Below the pieces are notes generated by a model, which saw nothing but the letters and a program-made list of their open reading frames with translations, was not told where the DNA came from and made no database searches. A program made the position numbers and the translations under genes. 64,000 bases of DNA from Centrapalus pauciflorus (lineage: Eukaryota; Streptophyta; Magnoliopsida; Asterales; Asteraceae), in the NCBI GenBank assembly GCA_020465985.1, contig JAANYP010007168.1:22226-86225 (forward strand). The letters run 5' to 3'. Shown here one piece after another: positions 1-11,516 of the stretch (position 1 is its first letter; each line of letters opens with the position of its first letter).

Positions 1-2258
1 GTTGATTTCTTGCTTTGATGGTACACGAACCGTGGTTTTCTTTTTAGAGAGAAGAATAGAGCAGGGAGAAGATAGAGAGAGTTGAAATAAAAATAAAAAG
101 ACTTATGTCGTGGCCTTGCCCTTATCGGCAGGACCTGTAAAATATAAGTCCCCCAACAGGGTAAGCAATCGCCTAGCGAGTAACAAATTTAAAAACACAA
201 CATACACATATAACAATGGTAGAATAATTGTTGGACATAGATAAAATATACTACAGTTCCGGCTCGCCCGGAATAATTCACGGCTCGCCCGTGGAGACAT
301 ATCTAGGCATGCGGCTCGCCCGACATGCTAGCGCACCGACTCGCTCGGTGTGTGTTTTGCCACACGAAGTAGCATCACACTCTCATAGATGTCTCATAAT
401 ATCTCCATCACAGTATGCATACTGGAGTATCTCACATATAGACTCATGGTAATAATTTAACATGGCAAAGCAATCTCAATAATTTTATCATGGCAATATA
501 AAAGAATTCTCATGGCAATCATAATAAGTCAGATATTAAGTTCAAGTAGTTACATATGAATATTATGCATTTAAATAAGTTACTCACATAGCCTGCAAAT
601 CAGCACGTTCCATAGTTTGCCTCAATCTTGAAGTTCGGTATAAACTCTAACAATAATATTCAAGCTCTAGCCAAAGCCCAACACAACACTACTGTAGTCC
701 TGATACCATAATATAAAATTTCACTATTAATATTTAACCATTTACGATATGTGTTTAATTTAGTCATTCCCGTTTTATCCAATATTCACGTTTATTATTA
801 ACAAAGTTATTTTGACCTTCGAATTTAATTTATAACGTAAGAGTCCCAATTAATATAAGTTTCTCTTGTAAAAGTTTAGATAAATATTTAAATTAACTAT
901 TCGTGTTTATCTACTAAATAATCTCTAAATAACTTAATAATTTAATATTCAAATCCATTTAAACATTAAGTAGTCTCTCAATCATAATTCAATTATATTA
1001 ACCCACAACTAAAGCAAGATGAATCAACCTATATATATTTTAGTTAGTTAAAGTTCAAAAGATAAATAAATTAATTATCTAACTTCACCAATTATATTAG
1101 TCCACACTAATATAAATAAGCCAAAACTATGAAATTAGTGGCAACCCAAACCAATAGTAGTGCAACCCATCTAATTCGTTTATCTATTTTCTTAGCCCAT
1201 ATGAAATAATTATAACATTTATAAATTGACCAACCCAATCAATAAAATAAATGAGTCCATCTAATTTAAATTTGGTCCAAATCTTACTTAATTAAAATCC
1301 AAAAATATTGTCCAACTACTTAATCTAGCCCAAATTTCATTTTAATTAAAAAAAAAACCCAAATCTCAATTTTAATTCAAAGGCCAATGTCTAATTTAAT
1401 TCAAGGCTCATCTTACTTTTTAACATGTGTGTGTGTCGTGAGCAGTGGCAAAAGAAAGGGAAAAAAAATCAGAATGGTGGAGCAGGTACAGACAAGCACG
1501 ACCAAGAGAGAAGAAAAGAGGGCAAGGCGGCCGCCGGCCGGCCACTGGCGGCGGCGTCGCTCCCCTGCCGGTCGGATTCCAGTATATAACTCACCCCATC
1601 TCCATCTTTCATATTTGATTCTCTTTTATAGATTTCAACCCTTTTTTTTTTCATCTAAATCCAAAATATCATTTAACTTTGTTTTAAGAGATTTTAATAT
1701 CAAATCTTTCATGTAATCATAATGTAACATCATATTCTTCTTTCTAATAGCATTTCTATCATTTTGATATCAGATTTCAGATTTTTTCTTAAACCCACTT
1801 TGAAGCTTCAACAATGGTGATGGGTTTGGAATGAAGAAGATGATGAATATAATGGTCAATAGGCATTTATTTTCAGTTTATAAACATAACAAAAAAAATC
1901 AAAGTGACGAGGATTGAATGTTATAGTTACCTCAAGGGTTATGAAGAACAATAAAGAGGTTGATGGAGGAGCTTCTCTCCCAATGCTCCAACCACTAATT
2001 CTTTAACTTAAAAGCTTTTCTATGTATGTAAACCACAATTTGGAATGATATAGTAAAAGATGAAGGTTGAAATTTATAAAGAAGGCTAATAAGACAATGA
2101 GGGAACAAAAGAAAAGCCTCCATTGGTTTATCTTGATCATGGTAGCAAGTCTAGTGATGTGCAGAATTGTCTCCAAGTGAGACAAAATACAACTCCAAAA
2201 TAATACTTTTAAATCATTTATCACATTAATTATATAATCTAAATTTTGGGATGTTACA
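1..2258 (-). mobile_element. Gypsy-type LTR, minus strand, left end outside the window
   Basis: On the minus strand the segment begins TGTAACATCCCAAAATTT at 2258, the usual start of Tekay/Del-type gypsy LTRs. Its interior resembles the other gypsy LTRs here, with cytosine-rich 'ggctcgcccg' segments near 245-345 and AT-rich flanks. Around 1520-1575 there is a short GC-rich patch (gccggccggcc). The ORFs in this interval are short, have no recognisable domains, and I regard them as chance. No matching internal region or second LTR lies to the right, so this is a solo or truncated LTR, or the end of an element lying outside the window. The boundary at 2258 is good; the family is inferred. Confidence 0.6.
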
Positions 2259-2560
2259 TGTTAGTAGTATTTCTGTGTAATTACAAAGTTCGAGCTGCCA
2301 GTTCAACAAACTCGAGCTGCTAGTTCAAAAGTTCAAGCTGCCAGAGTTAAAAGTTCAATGTGTTCATCAGATTGATAACAGAAAGTTCTGAAATTCAGGA
2401 AGTGATATACATTTCAAGATTTGAAGATCTTCCAAGCATATCTACTACCAGAGAAATCAGAGTCCGTCAAGGAAACAAATCAGAAGGATATAAATATAGA
2501 TAGACTAGGTCTTTCTATTGTAATCGTGGTGCTTAAGTTTTTCATTATTGTGTTTAAAGC
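2259..2560 (+). mobile_element. Copia LTR fragment (same family as 16849-17511)
   Basis: Diverged but clearly alignable to the interior of the 663-bp Copia LTR. It carries the repeated 'aagttcaagctgcc' words, the 'gcatatctactac' segment, a 'tataaatata' TATA-like box near 2490 and the 'ggtctttctattgta' tract near 2510. It lacks roughly the first 50 bases, where the gypsy LTR ends, and everything after the TATA-proximal part. It is therefore a broken remnant, older than the copies at 16849 and 26965. Confidence 0.7.
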
Positions 2561-2837
2561 ATCAGGATTCCAAACAATAATGTGAAAATATCATTAATAG
2601 GATTCCAAAGTCAATCATTAAGAGACCAATGTTAGAAAAACACATATTTATACAATTTCTTGAAAAATGTAACATTTTTCTTAAAAATGTAAAATTCCAG
2701 CAATTAGAAATTTTTCTTAAAAAAATGAGTATAAATCTCGAATGACTCTTAAAACTCCTCGAGTGACTCTTAATCAAACTCGAATGATGTGGAATGATTC
2801 TCGAATGAGCCTATGTACAAACTCGAATGGCCTAGAA
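2561..2837. other. Unassigned AT-rich segment with short repeats
   Basis: No gene seen. Between about 2735 and 2830 there are several imperfect copies of a 'ctcgaatga' word, in the style of the minisatellites found inside LTRs elsewhere in this window (31.7-32.1 kb, 63.1-63.3 kb). It may be a remnant of another LTR. Confidence 0.35.
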
Positions 2838-4528
2838 AGATAAGGTCATAGCTTATACTTCTTGAAAACTTAAGGTTCACGAGGTGAATTACACAACGCA
2901 TGATCTAGATCTTGGAACAATAGTCTTTACCCTTAAGACTTGAAGACATTAGTTGTACGATAAGAAGTGTATTACACTCACGGACCCTAAGAGCCTCCAA
3001 CACATCTTGAACCAGAAAGAGTCAAATATGAGGTAACATCGTTGACAGAGCTAATAAGTGGTTGCAACTGTGAGATTCGTTATCACATGAGGAAAACTAA
3101 TGTGGTTGCAGATGCTCATAGCCGAAAGAAATGAGTTAAGCCGTTAAGAGTACCAGCCCTAGTTATAACCACTCAATCAAACCCTCCTTTCTTAGTTCAT
3201 GAAGTTTTTAAGGAGGAAAATATGAAAAATAAAGCCCTGCACAGAATGGATAAATAGTTTGAATAAGGGTTAATGGAAATCAATACTTCACGAATAGAGT
3301 CGGGTTACCCTGTTTTTAATAGAGTATGAAAATTGGTTACAGATGACGGACACAAATCAAGATATGTCGTTCACCCCAGATCTGATAAAATGTATCATAG
3401 GGAACTATACGGGTGGCCTATCATGAAGGATGACATTGCCACATATGTCAACAAATTTCTAACATGCTCCAAAGTTAAGACCAACATCAGAAACCATTTG
3501 AGTAATATTCGACCACCTAACAAAATCCGCGCGTTCCTACCAATCAAGAAGAACATCAGGATGAATAAGCTAGTCCAAACGTACCTCAAGGAAGTCGTCT
3601 CCGGACACGGAGTGCCTATCATAATCATTTTTGATATGGATAGCAGATCTACAACTAAGCTTTTGGCAATAATTATAGCAAACTGTGGATACAAACTTGG
3701 ACATGAGTACCACATATCACTCTCAGACCAATGGTCAGAATAATAGAACGATCCAAACCCTAGAACATACATTAAGAGCCTGTGTAATGGATACTCATTT
3801 GCCTTAGTGGTATTATCGTACTACAATAGCTATCACTCAAGTATTAAAGCTGCTCCGTTTGAGGCCCTCTACGGGCAAAAGTGTCGATCACCGATTTATT
3901 GGGAAGAAGTGGGAAATGGCCAAATCACTGGCGTTAAGATCATTCACGAAACTACCGAAAGGAAAGTACAGATACGAAACTGACTAAAAGTTGCCTGCGA
4001 TTGAAAGAAAGTTATGTAGATGAAAATAGAAAATCCCTTGAGTTCTAATTAGGAGAACGAGTACTGATGAAAGTCTCGCCATGGAAGGGCGTGATACGAT
4101 TTGGGAAACAAGGATAATTAAACCCTCGATATATTGGCAATGCAAAGTCTTAAAGGGAATTGGACTCGTAGCTTATCGTTTAAAGTTACCACCAGAGCTT
4201 ATAGCAGCATGCACAATACCTTCCATGTATCGATTAAGAAGAAGTGTTTGTTAGAGGAGACACTTGTTACCCCTTGGAAGAGATCCAGCTAACTGATAAA
4301 CTTCGCTTCATCAAAGAGCCGGTTGAAATCATGGACCGTATGGTCAAAGGATTGAAGCACGGTTGTATACCTATCCTCAAGGTCAGATGGAATTCTAGAC
4401 ATGGACCACAATTCACTTAGGCATGCAAAGGCCAGTTTAAGCAAAGATGCTCTCATATACTCTTAAGTAACAATACCCCTGAGGAAACAGGATAAAATTT
4501 CGGGACGAAATTCCTTAACAGGGGAGAC
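2838..4528 (+). pseudogene. Tekay-type chromovirus pol relic (RNase H, integrase, chromodomain)
   Basis: This is the decayed 3' part of a Ty3/gypsy polyprotein. Homology to the minus-strand chromovirus at 33788-41704 begins at the RNase H region (about 2838-3130). The integrase zinc-binding region follows (3333-3480), with paired His (VVHPRSDKMYH) and Cys (LTCSKVK) residues. Next come part of the catalytic core (KEVVSGHGVP, 3590-3620), the APFEALYG region (about 3850-3870) and a chromodomain-like tail (PVEIMDRMV, then KVRWNSRHGP, 4320-4410). Frames change repeatedly, stops interrupt, and the core appears internally shortened. Gag, protease and most of RT are absent, as is a 5' LTR. The mature enzyme would insert the cDNA, and the chromodomain would guide it to heterochromatin. 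This copy cannot encode a working protein. Confidence 0.85.
4511..4528 (+). other. Polypurine tract next to the 3' LTR
   Basis: Purine-rich 'acaggggagac' sits directly before the LTR start TGTAACATCC. This is the plus-strand primer position for a gypsy element, and the same position in the minus-strand copy at 36001-36013 reads similarly. Confidence 0.75.
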
Positions 4529-5082
4529 TGTAACATCCGGCAGTAAACCAGGTTAGCAACAATGACCTAATCTGTATTTAATAGCCAATTATAATCTAAT
4601 CAGTGGTCATTAGAAATTAATCAAAGTGATTAACAATGCTCATTAGAAAATTCAACTCAATTAGAATCAAATTCATCGGTGCGATGAATCGGGAAATCAA
4701 TTAATCGGATCAATTTACGTTATGAAGGATTAATTCAACTAAGTACATAATTAAATTATGATTAGTGACACTAATCAAACACAAATACAATTACTTAACA
4801 TTAATTTTGCAAGACTAAAACAATTCATTAAAACAATGCATCCATAAGTATTTATGAATTTACAAGAAAAGGGAAATACAAGAATACATTTCTAAATACT
4901 TTTATACAAAAAAAAATTTAAAATACATGTATAATACATGTATGGCCAGCCATAGACATGTGATGTATTAGAGGTTGACTTCTATTTTTTTAATATTACT
5001 TTAAACACAATCATTTTGTTTAAAAGTGCACTCTACCTTTTCATCCATGTCTTTCATCATTTGAAAGACCAAACACTTTGCC

Positions 5083-5090
5083 TATAAATA
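5083..5090 (+). promoter_or_regulatory. TATA box of the gypsy LTR
   Basis: TATAAATA about 555 bases into the LTR, at the same relative place as the TATA-like words in the other copies (41133-41140 and about 60353-60360, both on the minus strand). This is the likely U3 promoter element. Confidence 0.6.
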
Positions 5091-5954
5091 AGACCTCATT
5101 TCTCACTTCTTTTCCACACTTCAAACATCAAAAATCTCTCCTTTCTTCTCTAAAAACCGGATCTATACACACACACATCACAAACCCTTTCATTCAAGTG
5201 TTCTTCAAGTGTTCTTCAAGAAATTCAACTGTTTTTGGTGCATATCTTGCAAGGATTTCAACTTCTACTCAAAATCATATTCTAAACACTTCAAAGTAAG
5301 TAAATACTAACTTATTTCATCATACATTTATGTTTATGTAAGTCTTGCATAATATATATATAATCACCAACAACAACAAGTTTCATAAAAACTCAAGTTT
5401 ATAAATTTCTAGTTTTTGTTTTTAAGTTGTTTCTTTAAATGTGTTTATGAATATATGAACACATCATAAAAGTGCTAACATTATGAAAACAAGTGATATA
5501 TATGTGTTTTATAATTTTTATACAAGTAGTCTTTGAATAAACAACAAGAATCATAAGTTATTTCAAGTTCAAAAACTGCGGCTTTTCGGCAGAAAATTTT
5601 TATCGACTTTGAAAAATCATAACTAATTCATAACTTAACGAAATGAGTTGATTCTTGTCTCAAACGTTAGATCTATGTCTTAGCTATAGATCTGTAAGTT
5701 TTCATAATTTATTTTGGAGTTTAAGACCTCCAGAAATTATTTGGGAAACCGAAAGTTTGACAGCTCAAAAATGGCCAACATAGGGTTTTTAACGAGCTTT
5801 TTCACCAACCTAAACATCTCGAAAAATGGTCGTTCTTGATTCTAATAATCCTTTGTATATAGTAGTTTAATGTCCTAGAAACCAAAGTCTAAAACATTTT
5901 GGAGCTTGGTCAAAAACAGCCTCAAAGTAGGCCGAAAAACCTCCGAAAAAGCTG

Positions 5955-5959
<5 letters not shown>

Positions 5960-6039
<80 letters not shown>
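5960..6039. repeat. (TA)n microsatellite inside the LTR
   Basis: About 80 bases of uninterrupted TA. The related LTRs at 34560 and 59450 have only short TA runs at the matching place, so the tract expanded in this copy. Confidence 0.95.
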
Positions 6040-6042
<3 letters not shown>

Positions 6043-7012
6043 TGACGTTTTAAGCGAATTTTATTTATAAACTTGTAATGTTGGGTGATTTAAGACATAA
6101 AAATCTATAAATATATATATATATATATCATCATATATTAGAGATATTAAGTCCTTATTATCATTTAGAACTCGATTAAACTCACTCGACGCATCATCCA
6201 TCTATTTACGCTAAAAAGCTTTTTACGCTCGTTTTGCCATCACAACCTCGGTGAGTCCTCATAGCCCCTATTTTCACAATGTTATGTTTTGGGGATGAAA
6301 TACATGCTTCGTTTTTATATGGACACGAAAACATCTTCATTTCTATTATGTATTACACATGTGGTTCCATCAGCCCTTATATCATGAACCGTTAATTGCA
6401 TTTATTTGTAAGCGCGAATATATTGTGGATAGATCTATTGGGAGTCATGTCCCCCACTCGGGTTAGTTCGGGTCGGCTAACAGCGGGTGCATATATATTC
6501 AACACACGGTATTACGTATGGGAATACTGCACAGGGCAAACTCATTTTAATTAAGCTTCGGTTGCATGATGGTTTATATGTAATACATAACATGGAATTT
6601 ATGATTTTATAAAATCAATCTCTATTATTGTTGTCCATACAAGTCAGATTTACGTGTAAACCTATGAGCTCACCAACAATTTTGTTGACGTATTTTAGCG
6701 TGTATTTTCAGGAAATTAAGGCATGTCCATCACATCGATAGTATTTTCAAGCTTCCGCATTTAAGGAGTCGCACTCAGTTTCAAACCATCGGAGATTTAT
6801 TTGCATTATTTTGGATGATTTAATTATGTATTTAAATCTCTGTACCTTGCGAACTTCTCTTTATCATTTTGGGTTATGTAAAACATTTATATCTTGTTAA
6901 AGTTACACCGATGTATTTTTGAAAATGTCCATATAGTGGTCGTTCATTATGATTATGGTTACGCTTCCGCGACGTCGCGCTTCGTTGCCAACCGGGGTAA
7001 CGGGGTGTGACA

Positions 7013-7936
7013 GAGCCCAAACAAAGAAATTCTAGTTGATGAAGAAGACGAAGCTGATGAAATCGTCATTCAAGATCAACCAGTCATGGAACACTATGCA
7101 AAGTCAGACCAGATTCCAATAGATCTAGACAGTCTGAGGTCAACAATCAATGATAAATCGGATGATGTTGCATCTCAAGAAACAGATAAGGAGCTATCTA
7201 ATGAAGAGAAGAGACAACTTTGGTTCAAGAAAGAAGAGAAGAAGCCTGAATTAGCTGTGAAAGAGAAAATGAGATTGCCAAGTCCAGGGAAACTATCTGG
7301 AGGCATTCTCAGTTGGTTTTTCGACATAAAATTGCAACTCTTTGTACTGAAAAGAATAGATGGGATCCAGTATTTGAGGAGAAAACTCAAAGTCTTCAAC
7401 ACATTGCCTAAATGTGAAGTAAAGGAGCTGGCATGGAAGAATCTGATCAACCTAGGAGACGACCAGTATGCAGAAGTGATTGCTAGAATCATCAGAAAAG
7501 AAGGTCGGTCTGGAAGGTTTGATCGAATGAAGCCAAGGGAAGGAAAGAGAGTTATGGATTAGTCAAGGATAGATCCATTGACTGGAAAGCCTTGGATGAA
7601 GACGTTTTACAAGCCGGTTCGATGCCTAAAGAAGTTTCCATTGAAGCCAATGCCACAGGATGTTCTAACAAATATAAAAATTGGTGGTTCGTTGATAATG
7701 AAACAGCTGAGGCAATTATGGAAGATCAAGACGAAAGAGTTATTTTAAAAGTGTATTACCCTCTGCACCTTGTAAACCTGTCTCAGGCCGACTTGTTGAA
7801 AATTCATGAGCAACCAATCTATTTTCACGAAGGTTGGAGTTCAGAAGGCAATAAGTACCAGAAGGTTGTAAAGGTTTGTGTAGAACAGGGTTTGTATGCT
7901 GTTAGCATTTTAAATAAGCCTAGTTCTATAGAGTAA
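7013..7936 (+). pseudogene. SIRE-like accessory ORF, 3' part (copy A)
   Basis: An open but broken reading frame: 7086-7562 continues after a frame change into 7592-7936. The second part contains the segment WWFVDNETAEAI followed by VILKVYYPLHLVNLS, which matches the minus-strand copy at 10380-10586 almost residue for residue. The upstream part is rich in Glu and Lys and has an NEEKRQLWFKKEEKK stretch, also shared. Such ORFs lie after pol in SIRE-like Copia elements; their function is unknown. The start is missing because the gypsy LTR ends at 7012. A polypurine tract and LTR follow directly, as expected for the last ORF of an element. Confidence 0.75.
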
Positions 7937-7962
7937 TTGAATATCTAATTAGAAGCTATCGT

Positions 7963-7974
7963 CAAGGGGGAGTG
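7963..7974 (+). other. Polypurine tract of copy A
   Basis: 'caagggggag' immediately before the LTR start at 7975, the usual SIRE-type PPT-LTR junction. The inverted copy has the same arrangement at 10242-10253 on the minus strand. Confidence 0.7.
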
Positions 7975-8548
7975 TGTTAGTGCACCCTGTGTGACGATAG
8001 CTATCTAATAGATAGTCTTTTGTAATAGATCAGGTTTTGCGAATACAAGTTATATATGTTTGATCTTGTTTGTGTTTGATGTTTACTTAAGTTCAAATAT
8101 AAGTTCAAACATAAGTTCAAAGATAAGTTCAAACATAAGTTCTAGAACAAGTTCAAAGATAAGTTCAAGAATAAGTTCAAGGCTAGGGTTTGAACTTAGT
8201 GGAGCTAAGTTCGAAGTAGTAGTGGACAAGTTCGTGGGCTTGGGCCTAAATGAACTTGTCTAAGCTAAGTTCGAACTTAACCTCTATACTTAAGAGTTAA
8301 TCCATATGATTAAAGGACTTTTACAGAAATTAGCGTTCAGAGCTCGTATAGTGCACGTACGAACTTGTGAGATTTCAGAGAGTCGTTTCGGAGAAATACA
8401 CGTGTCGGGTCGTTCATCGTAACGTCTATCATTGTGTTCGTCTCCGGGTTACAGTGTGTGTGATCGATCCGTTAAACCCCTAACGAGGATTCCGTGCTCA
8501 TTGGAAGGTGTCGCGTCAAGATCAGATCCGTAGGTAGGTGACCTTACA
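7975..8548 (+). mobile_element. SIRE-like 3' LTR, copy A (about 574 bp)
   Basis: Starts TGTTAGTGCACCC and ends ACCTTACA. The inverted LTR at 9597-10241 has matching start, end ('aacgaggattccg' shared near the 3' end) and internal 'aagttca' repeats, which sets both boundaries. To its right the sequence switches at once to an accessory-ORF fragment on the opposite strand. Confidence 0.75.
8086..8190 (+). repeat. 12-bp minisatellite inside LTR A
   Basis: About nine imperfect copies of a 12-bp unit of the form aagttcaaacat. The open frame across it is only the repeat read as protein and should not be called a gene. Confidence 0.85.
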
Positions 8549-9596
8549 GAAGCTGACTTCTCCTTAGTGCTGCCCAAAGGAACGGATCCAGCAGGCTTGG
8601 CAGCAGTAGGTTTGGAAACAGCTTTAGAACCGACCAGGCTATGCACGAAGAAAGCCAAGTTGTCCTTAACCTCAGCTAACTGTGCAAAGAAATTTGCAAG
8701 GGAGGATGATTGAGAAATGGTAGTGGCTGAAAGAAGGGATTTGGAAGCCCTGTTAGTGTCACTGAACATCAGACTTTAAGCTGGGCAAGAGTTATGTTGA
8801 TTGATTCTTGCACATCCTCAAAGCCTGATGCCATAGTGTTGGACAGAGACCAAACCAAGAAGCCTCCCAGTTGGAGTTGAGAGAGGAGGGTCTTCATCAA
8901 AAACCGGGGTGTGAAATACTTTGTTTCCAATCACATGAAACACCATTGACTTCAGGAATGGTTGGGAGTTGTACAAATTGTTACCACAGACATGCTTGAA
9001 TATGAGACTTAAGAATTTGCGGTACCTTACAGAGGGGGTGCGTTGGTCCTATTCCACAAAGGCCCTCAAATTACCAAAGATCCATTTGGTCATATTCAAT
9101 GTAGTCCCATCCATAAACTGTAAAGCCATTTGAACTTCATCTCGGCTGAGCTGGTCAAATGAACCAACCTTGCAGCTTAGAGTCATCACCACAGAGGCAA
9201 AGAGAAAGGTGTAAGTTGGTGCTAGTTCTTTCCTGAATAGAGTAGCACCCACCCTTGGTGCAGATACGCCATAACATCGTAGCAGGTATGCCATTTGTTG
9301 ATTTTCAGGTTGTGGTTTGTCATATTTCTCAACTACAGGAAGATGAAGTACCTCCTGAAGAAGAGCAGCAGTGATTTCAATAACTTGAGTGTTGTTGAGA
9401 ATGGTTCCTCGAATGGTCTTAGTAGCAGAGTCATAAGAACAAGTTTACCATAACTCATAGACCATTTCTTGAAACATGACACCAGGAGTGGCTGTCATGG
9501 CATAGTTCAGAGGGTGAGTTTTCAGGATTTCAACCATCGGTTCATAGCCTTTGCCAACCTAGTTCTTAGGAATGGTCAGGTTTGCCACATAGTTTG
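8549..9596 (-). pseudogene. SIRE-like first accessory ORF, internal fragment
   Basis: Read on the minus strand from 9596 down, the frame gives YVANLTIPKN, then a TPGVMFQEMVYELW stretch, MAYLLRCYGV, KWIFGNLRAFVE and a low-complexity Ser/Ala tail near 8600-8760. The layout resembles the first accessory ORF of the complete Copia element at 24035-25504, where a helical N-terminal region is followed by a low-complexity region. Stops at about 9563, 9448 and 9048 and frame changes break it. Both ends are lost at LTR borders. Its first residues continue naturally from the N-terminal stub at about 11430-11490 (see findings). Confidence 0.65.
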
Positions 9597-10241
9597 TGGG
9601 TAAGGTCCACCCCTCTCGGATCTATCGAGGCGTGACGACGTCAAACGATAGCGGAATCCTCGTTTAATGGTAGCAGATCGATCACAAGCAATCACAAATG
9701 GGAAAAACGGAGCCAAATACGATGCTAGTCGAATGAATATCGACCCCACAAGATGTATCGCTCCTCTCGTTGCTTTGCTGCTAGCAAAATCGTCTGAAAT
9801 GCGAGTTCTCAAAGTCGTAATGAATTATTGAACATAAGTTCATGATATAACTCTTAAGTTCGTGCACGGACCAAACCCACAAACTTATGGGTTCAAGCCC
9901 ATGCAGCTAAGTTCGTATGAACTTATCAACCGTAAGTTCATACCTCATGAACTTATCAGCCATAAGTTTATATCTCATGAACTTATCTGCCATAAGTTCA
10001 TACCTCATGAACTTATCATCATAAGTTCATACCTCATGAACTTATCACCATAAGTTCATACCTCATGCACTTATCTAGCAATCATGAACTTAACATGCAA
10101 ACATGAACATAACACACAATCATGAACTTAAGACATATACATGAACATATAACCATGACTTGTATTAATAAGGCCCTATCTATTACAAAAGACTATCAAT
10201 TACAAAACTATACTGCTATTGTCACACCGGGTGTACCAACA
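9597..10241 (-). mobile_element. SIRE-like 3' LTR, copy B (inverted relative to copy A)
   Basis: On the minus strand it starts TGTTGGTACACCCGG at 10241 and ends near 9597 (ACCTTACCCA). It shares termini, layout and an 'aagttcat' repeat block with LTR A. It follows the accessory ORF relic at 10380-11516 and a minus-strand polypurine tract (caaaggggagt), so it is the 3' LTR of a minus-strand element. Confidence 0.75.
9925..10080. repeat. 29/30-bp tandem repeat of inverted units inside LTR B
   Basis: About five copies of a unit that itself contains aagttcat and its complement atgaactt. Each unit can therefore fold on itself and the array could form a row of small hairpins. It occupies the same place as the 12-bp array in LTR A but has a different unit, so the two arrays amplified separately. 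Confidence 0.8.
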
Positions 10242-10379
10242 GACTCCCCTTTGATGATAGCTTCTAGTTTATTTTCATTTATCTATACTTCTAGGCCTAT
10301 TTAGATTGCTCCCTGCATGCAGTCCCTGTTCAATACGAACCCGAACCACTTTCTGGAATTTTCTGCCTTCAAATATCCA

Positions 10380-11516
10380 TCATTCATGATAGAAGATTGG
10401 TTGTTCATGAAGCTTCTGCAGATCATCCCGAGAAAGGTTCACAAGATGTAAAGGGTCATATACCTTCAAAATGACTTTCTCATCTTCATCTTCTATTATC
10501 GCTTCAGCTGTCTCGTTGTCGACGTACCACCACTTTATGTTTCTCAGAACGTCCTGTGGCATGGTCTTCAACGGAACCTTCTTCAAGCATCTGACTGGTT
10601 TGTAGACTATCTTAGTCTATGGTCTCCCAATAAGAGGATCTATTCTTGATTCATCTACAACTTTCTTACCAACTCTTGGTTTAATCCTTTCAAACCTTCC
10701 AGACCGACCCTCTCTTAAGATAATTTTTGCAACAGCATAGGGGTCGTCTCCTAGGTTGATAAGGTCTTTCCAGGCTAACTCTTTCACTTCACACTTAGGC
10801 AATGAGCTGAAGTCCTTCAGTATTCTTCTCAGATGTTGTAGCCCATCTCTTCTCTTTAAGATAAATAGCTGTAGTTTTCTGTCAAAGAACTAGCTTAAGA
10901 TTCCACCTTGCAAATTTCCTGGACTTCGCAATTTCATCTTCTTCTTCGTGGCAAAGTCCGTCTTCTTCTCTTCTCTCGTGAACCACCATCTTTTCTTCTC
11001 TTCCTTTGAGAGCTCCCTGTCTGGCATTTCAGGATCTGATTCATCATTTAGTGCAAAATTTAGCATATCTAGATCTAACAGACTCTGATCTTCATTTACA
11101 TACTCTTCTGTGACAGGTTTCTTATGTACAAAAACTTCATCAACATTATCATCTTCGTCTAAGATCACTTCATCATCAGACTTCCAGTCAGGTACATCTT
11201 CAGGAACAAATCTTTCCTTCCTCAAGATCCTCCTATTCAATGTGGTCTTCAAAGTCAAACCTCAATTCTTCTTCATCCAACCCTGACAAGGCTCCGATCA
11301 GATCTTCTTCAATAACTTCTGTCGCCTCTGAAGCCTTGTATTTTCCTTTGTCAGCTGCTGATGATCCAGACTCCCCCTGAGTATCAGCAAGCTGAGAAAA
11401 TTGTTGCAAGGAAAGATCTGCCAGCACATGTTCTTTTTGTGCACACGGGATGTAGGTACAAAGGAAGTGTTGGAAGCCATTGTTAAAGTAGATGAGAATG
11501 CACAAGTCTCAGACAC
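10380..11516 (-). pseudogene. SIRE-like accessory ORF relic, copy B
   Basis: Minus-strand homologue of copy A. 11258-10890 encodes an acidic region (EVILDEDDNVDEV) and the KEEKKRWWFTREEKK segment. 10802-10617 and 10586-10380 hold the WWYVDNETAEAI and VILKVYDPLHLVNLS segments. A start-like stub, MASNTSFVPTSRVHKK, lies near 11490-11440 and then shifts frame into a QFSQLADTQGES region, suggesting that the middle of the first accessory ORF has been deleted. Frame changes and stops make it non-functional. It lies downstream of the minus-strand pol relic ending at 12190 and upstream of LTR B. Confidence 0.75.

Larger units (their letters stand above)
4529..7012 (+). mobile_element. 3' LTR of a Tekay-type chromovirus, about 2.48 kb
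   Basis: Starts TGTAACATCC and ends GGGGTGTGACA. It aligns along its length with the minus-strand LTRs at 33788-36000 and 58484-60820. It contains a TATA box (TATAAATA, 5083-5090) and a long (TA)n tract. It is inserted in, or joined to, a SIRE-like accessory ORF that continues immediately at 7013. The left part of the element is missing, so no TSD can be checked. Confidence 0.85.

Noticed and set aside
1387..1716. 109-residue ORF with an Arg/Pro-rich patch
   Set aside because: It lies inside an LTR. The residues come from a GC-rich patch and an AT-rich tail, with no domain, and there is an overlapping ORF on the other strand.
3395..3772. 125-residue minus-strand ORF
   Set aside because: It is the shadow of the plus-strand integrase relic, which carries the recognisable zinc-binding residues.
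9862..10053. Repeat ORF of the type HELISHKFI
   Set aside because: It is a 29/30-bp tandem repeat inside a retrotransposon LTR.
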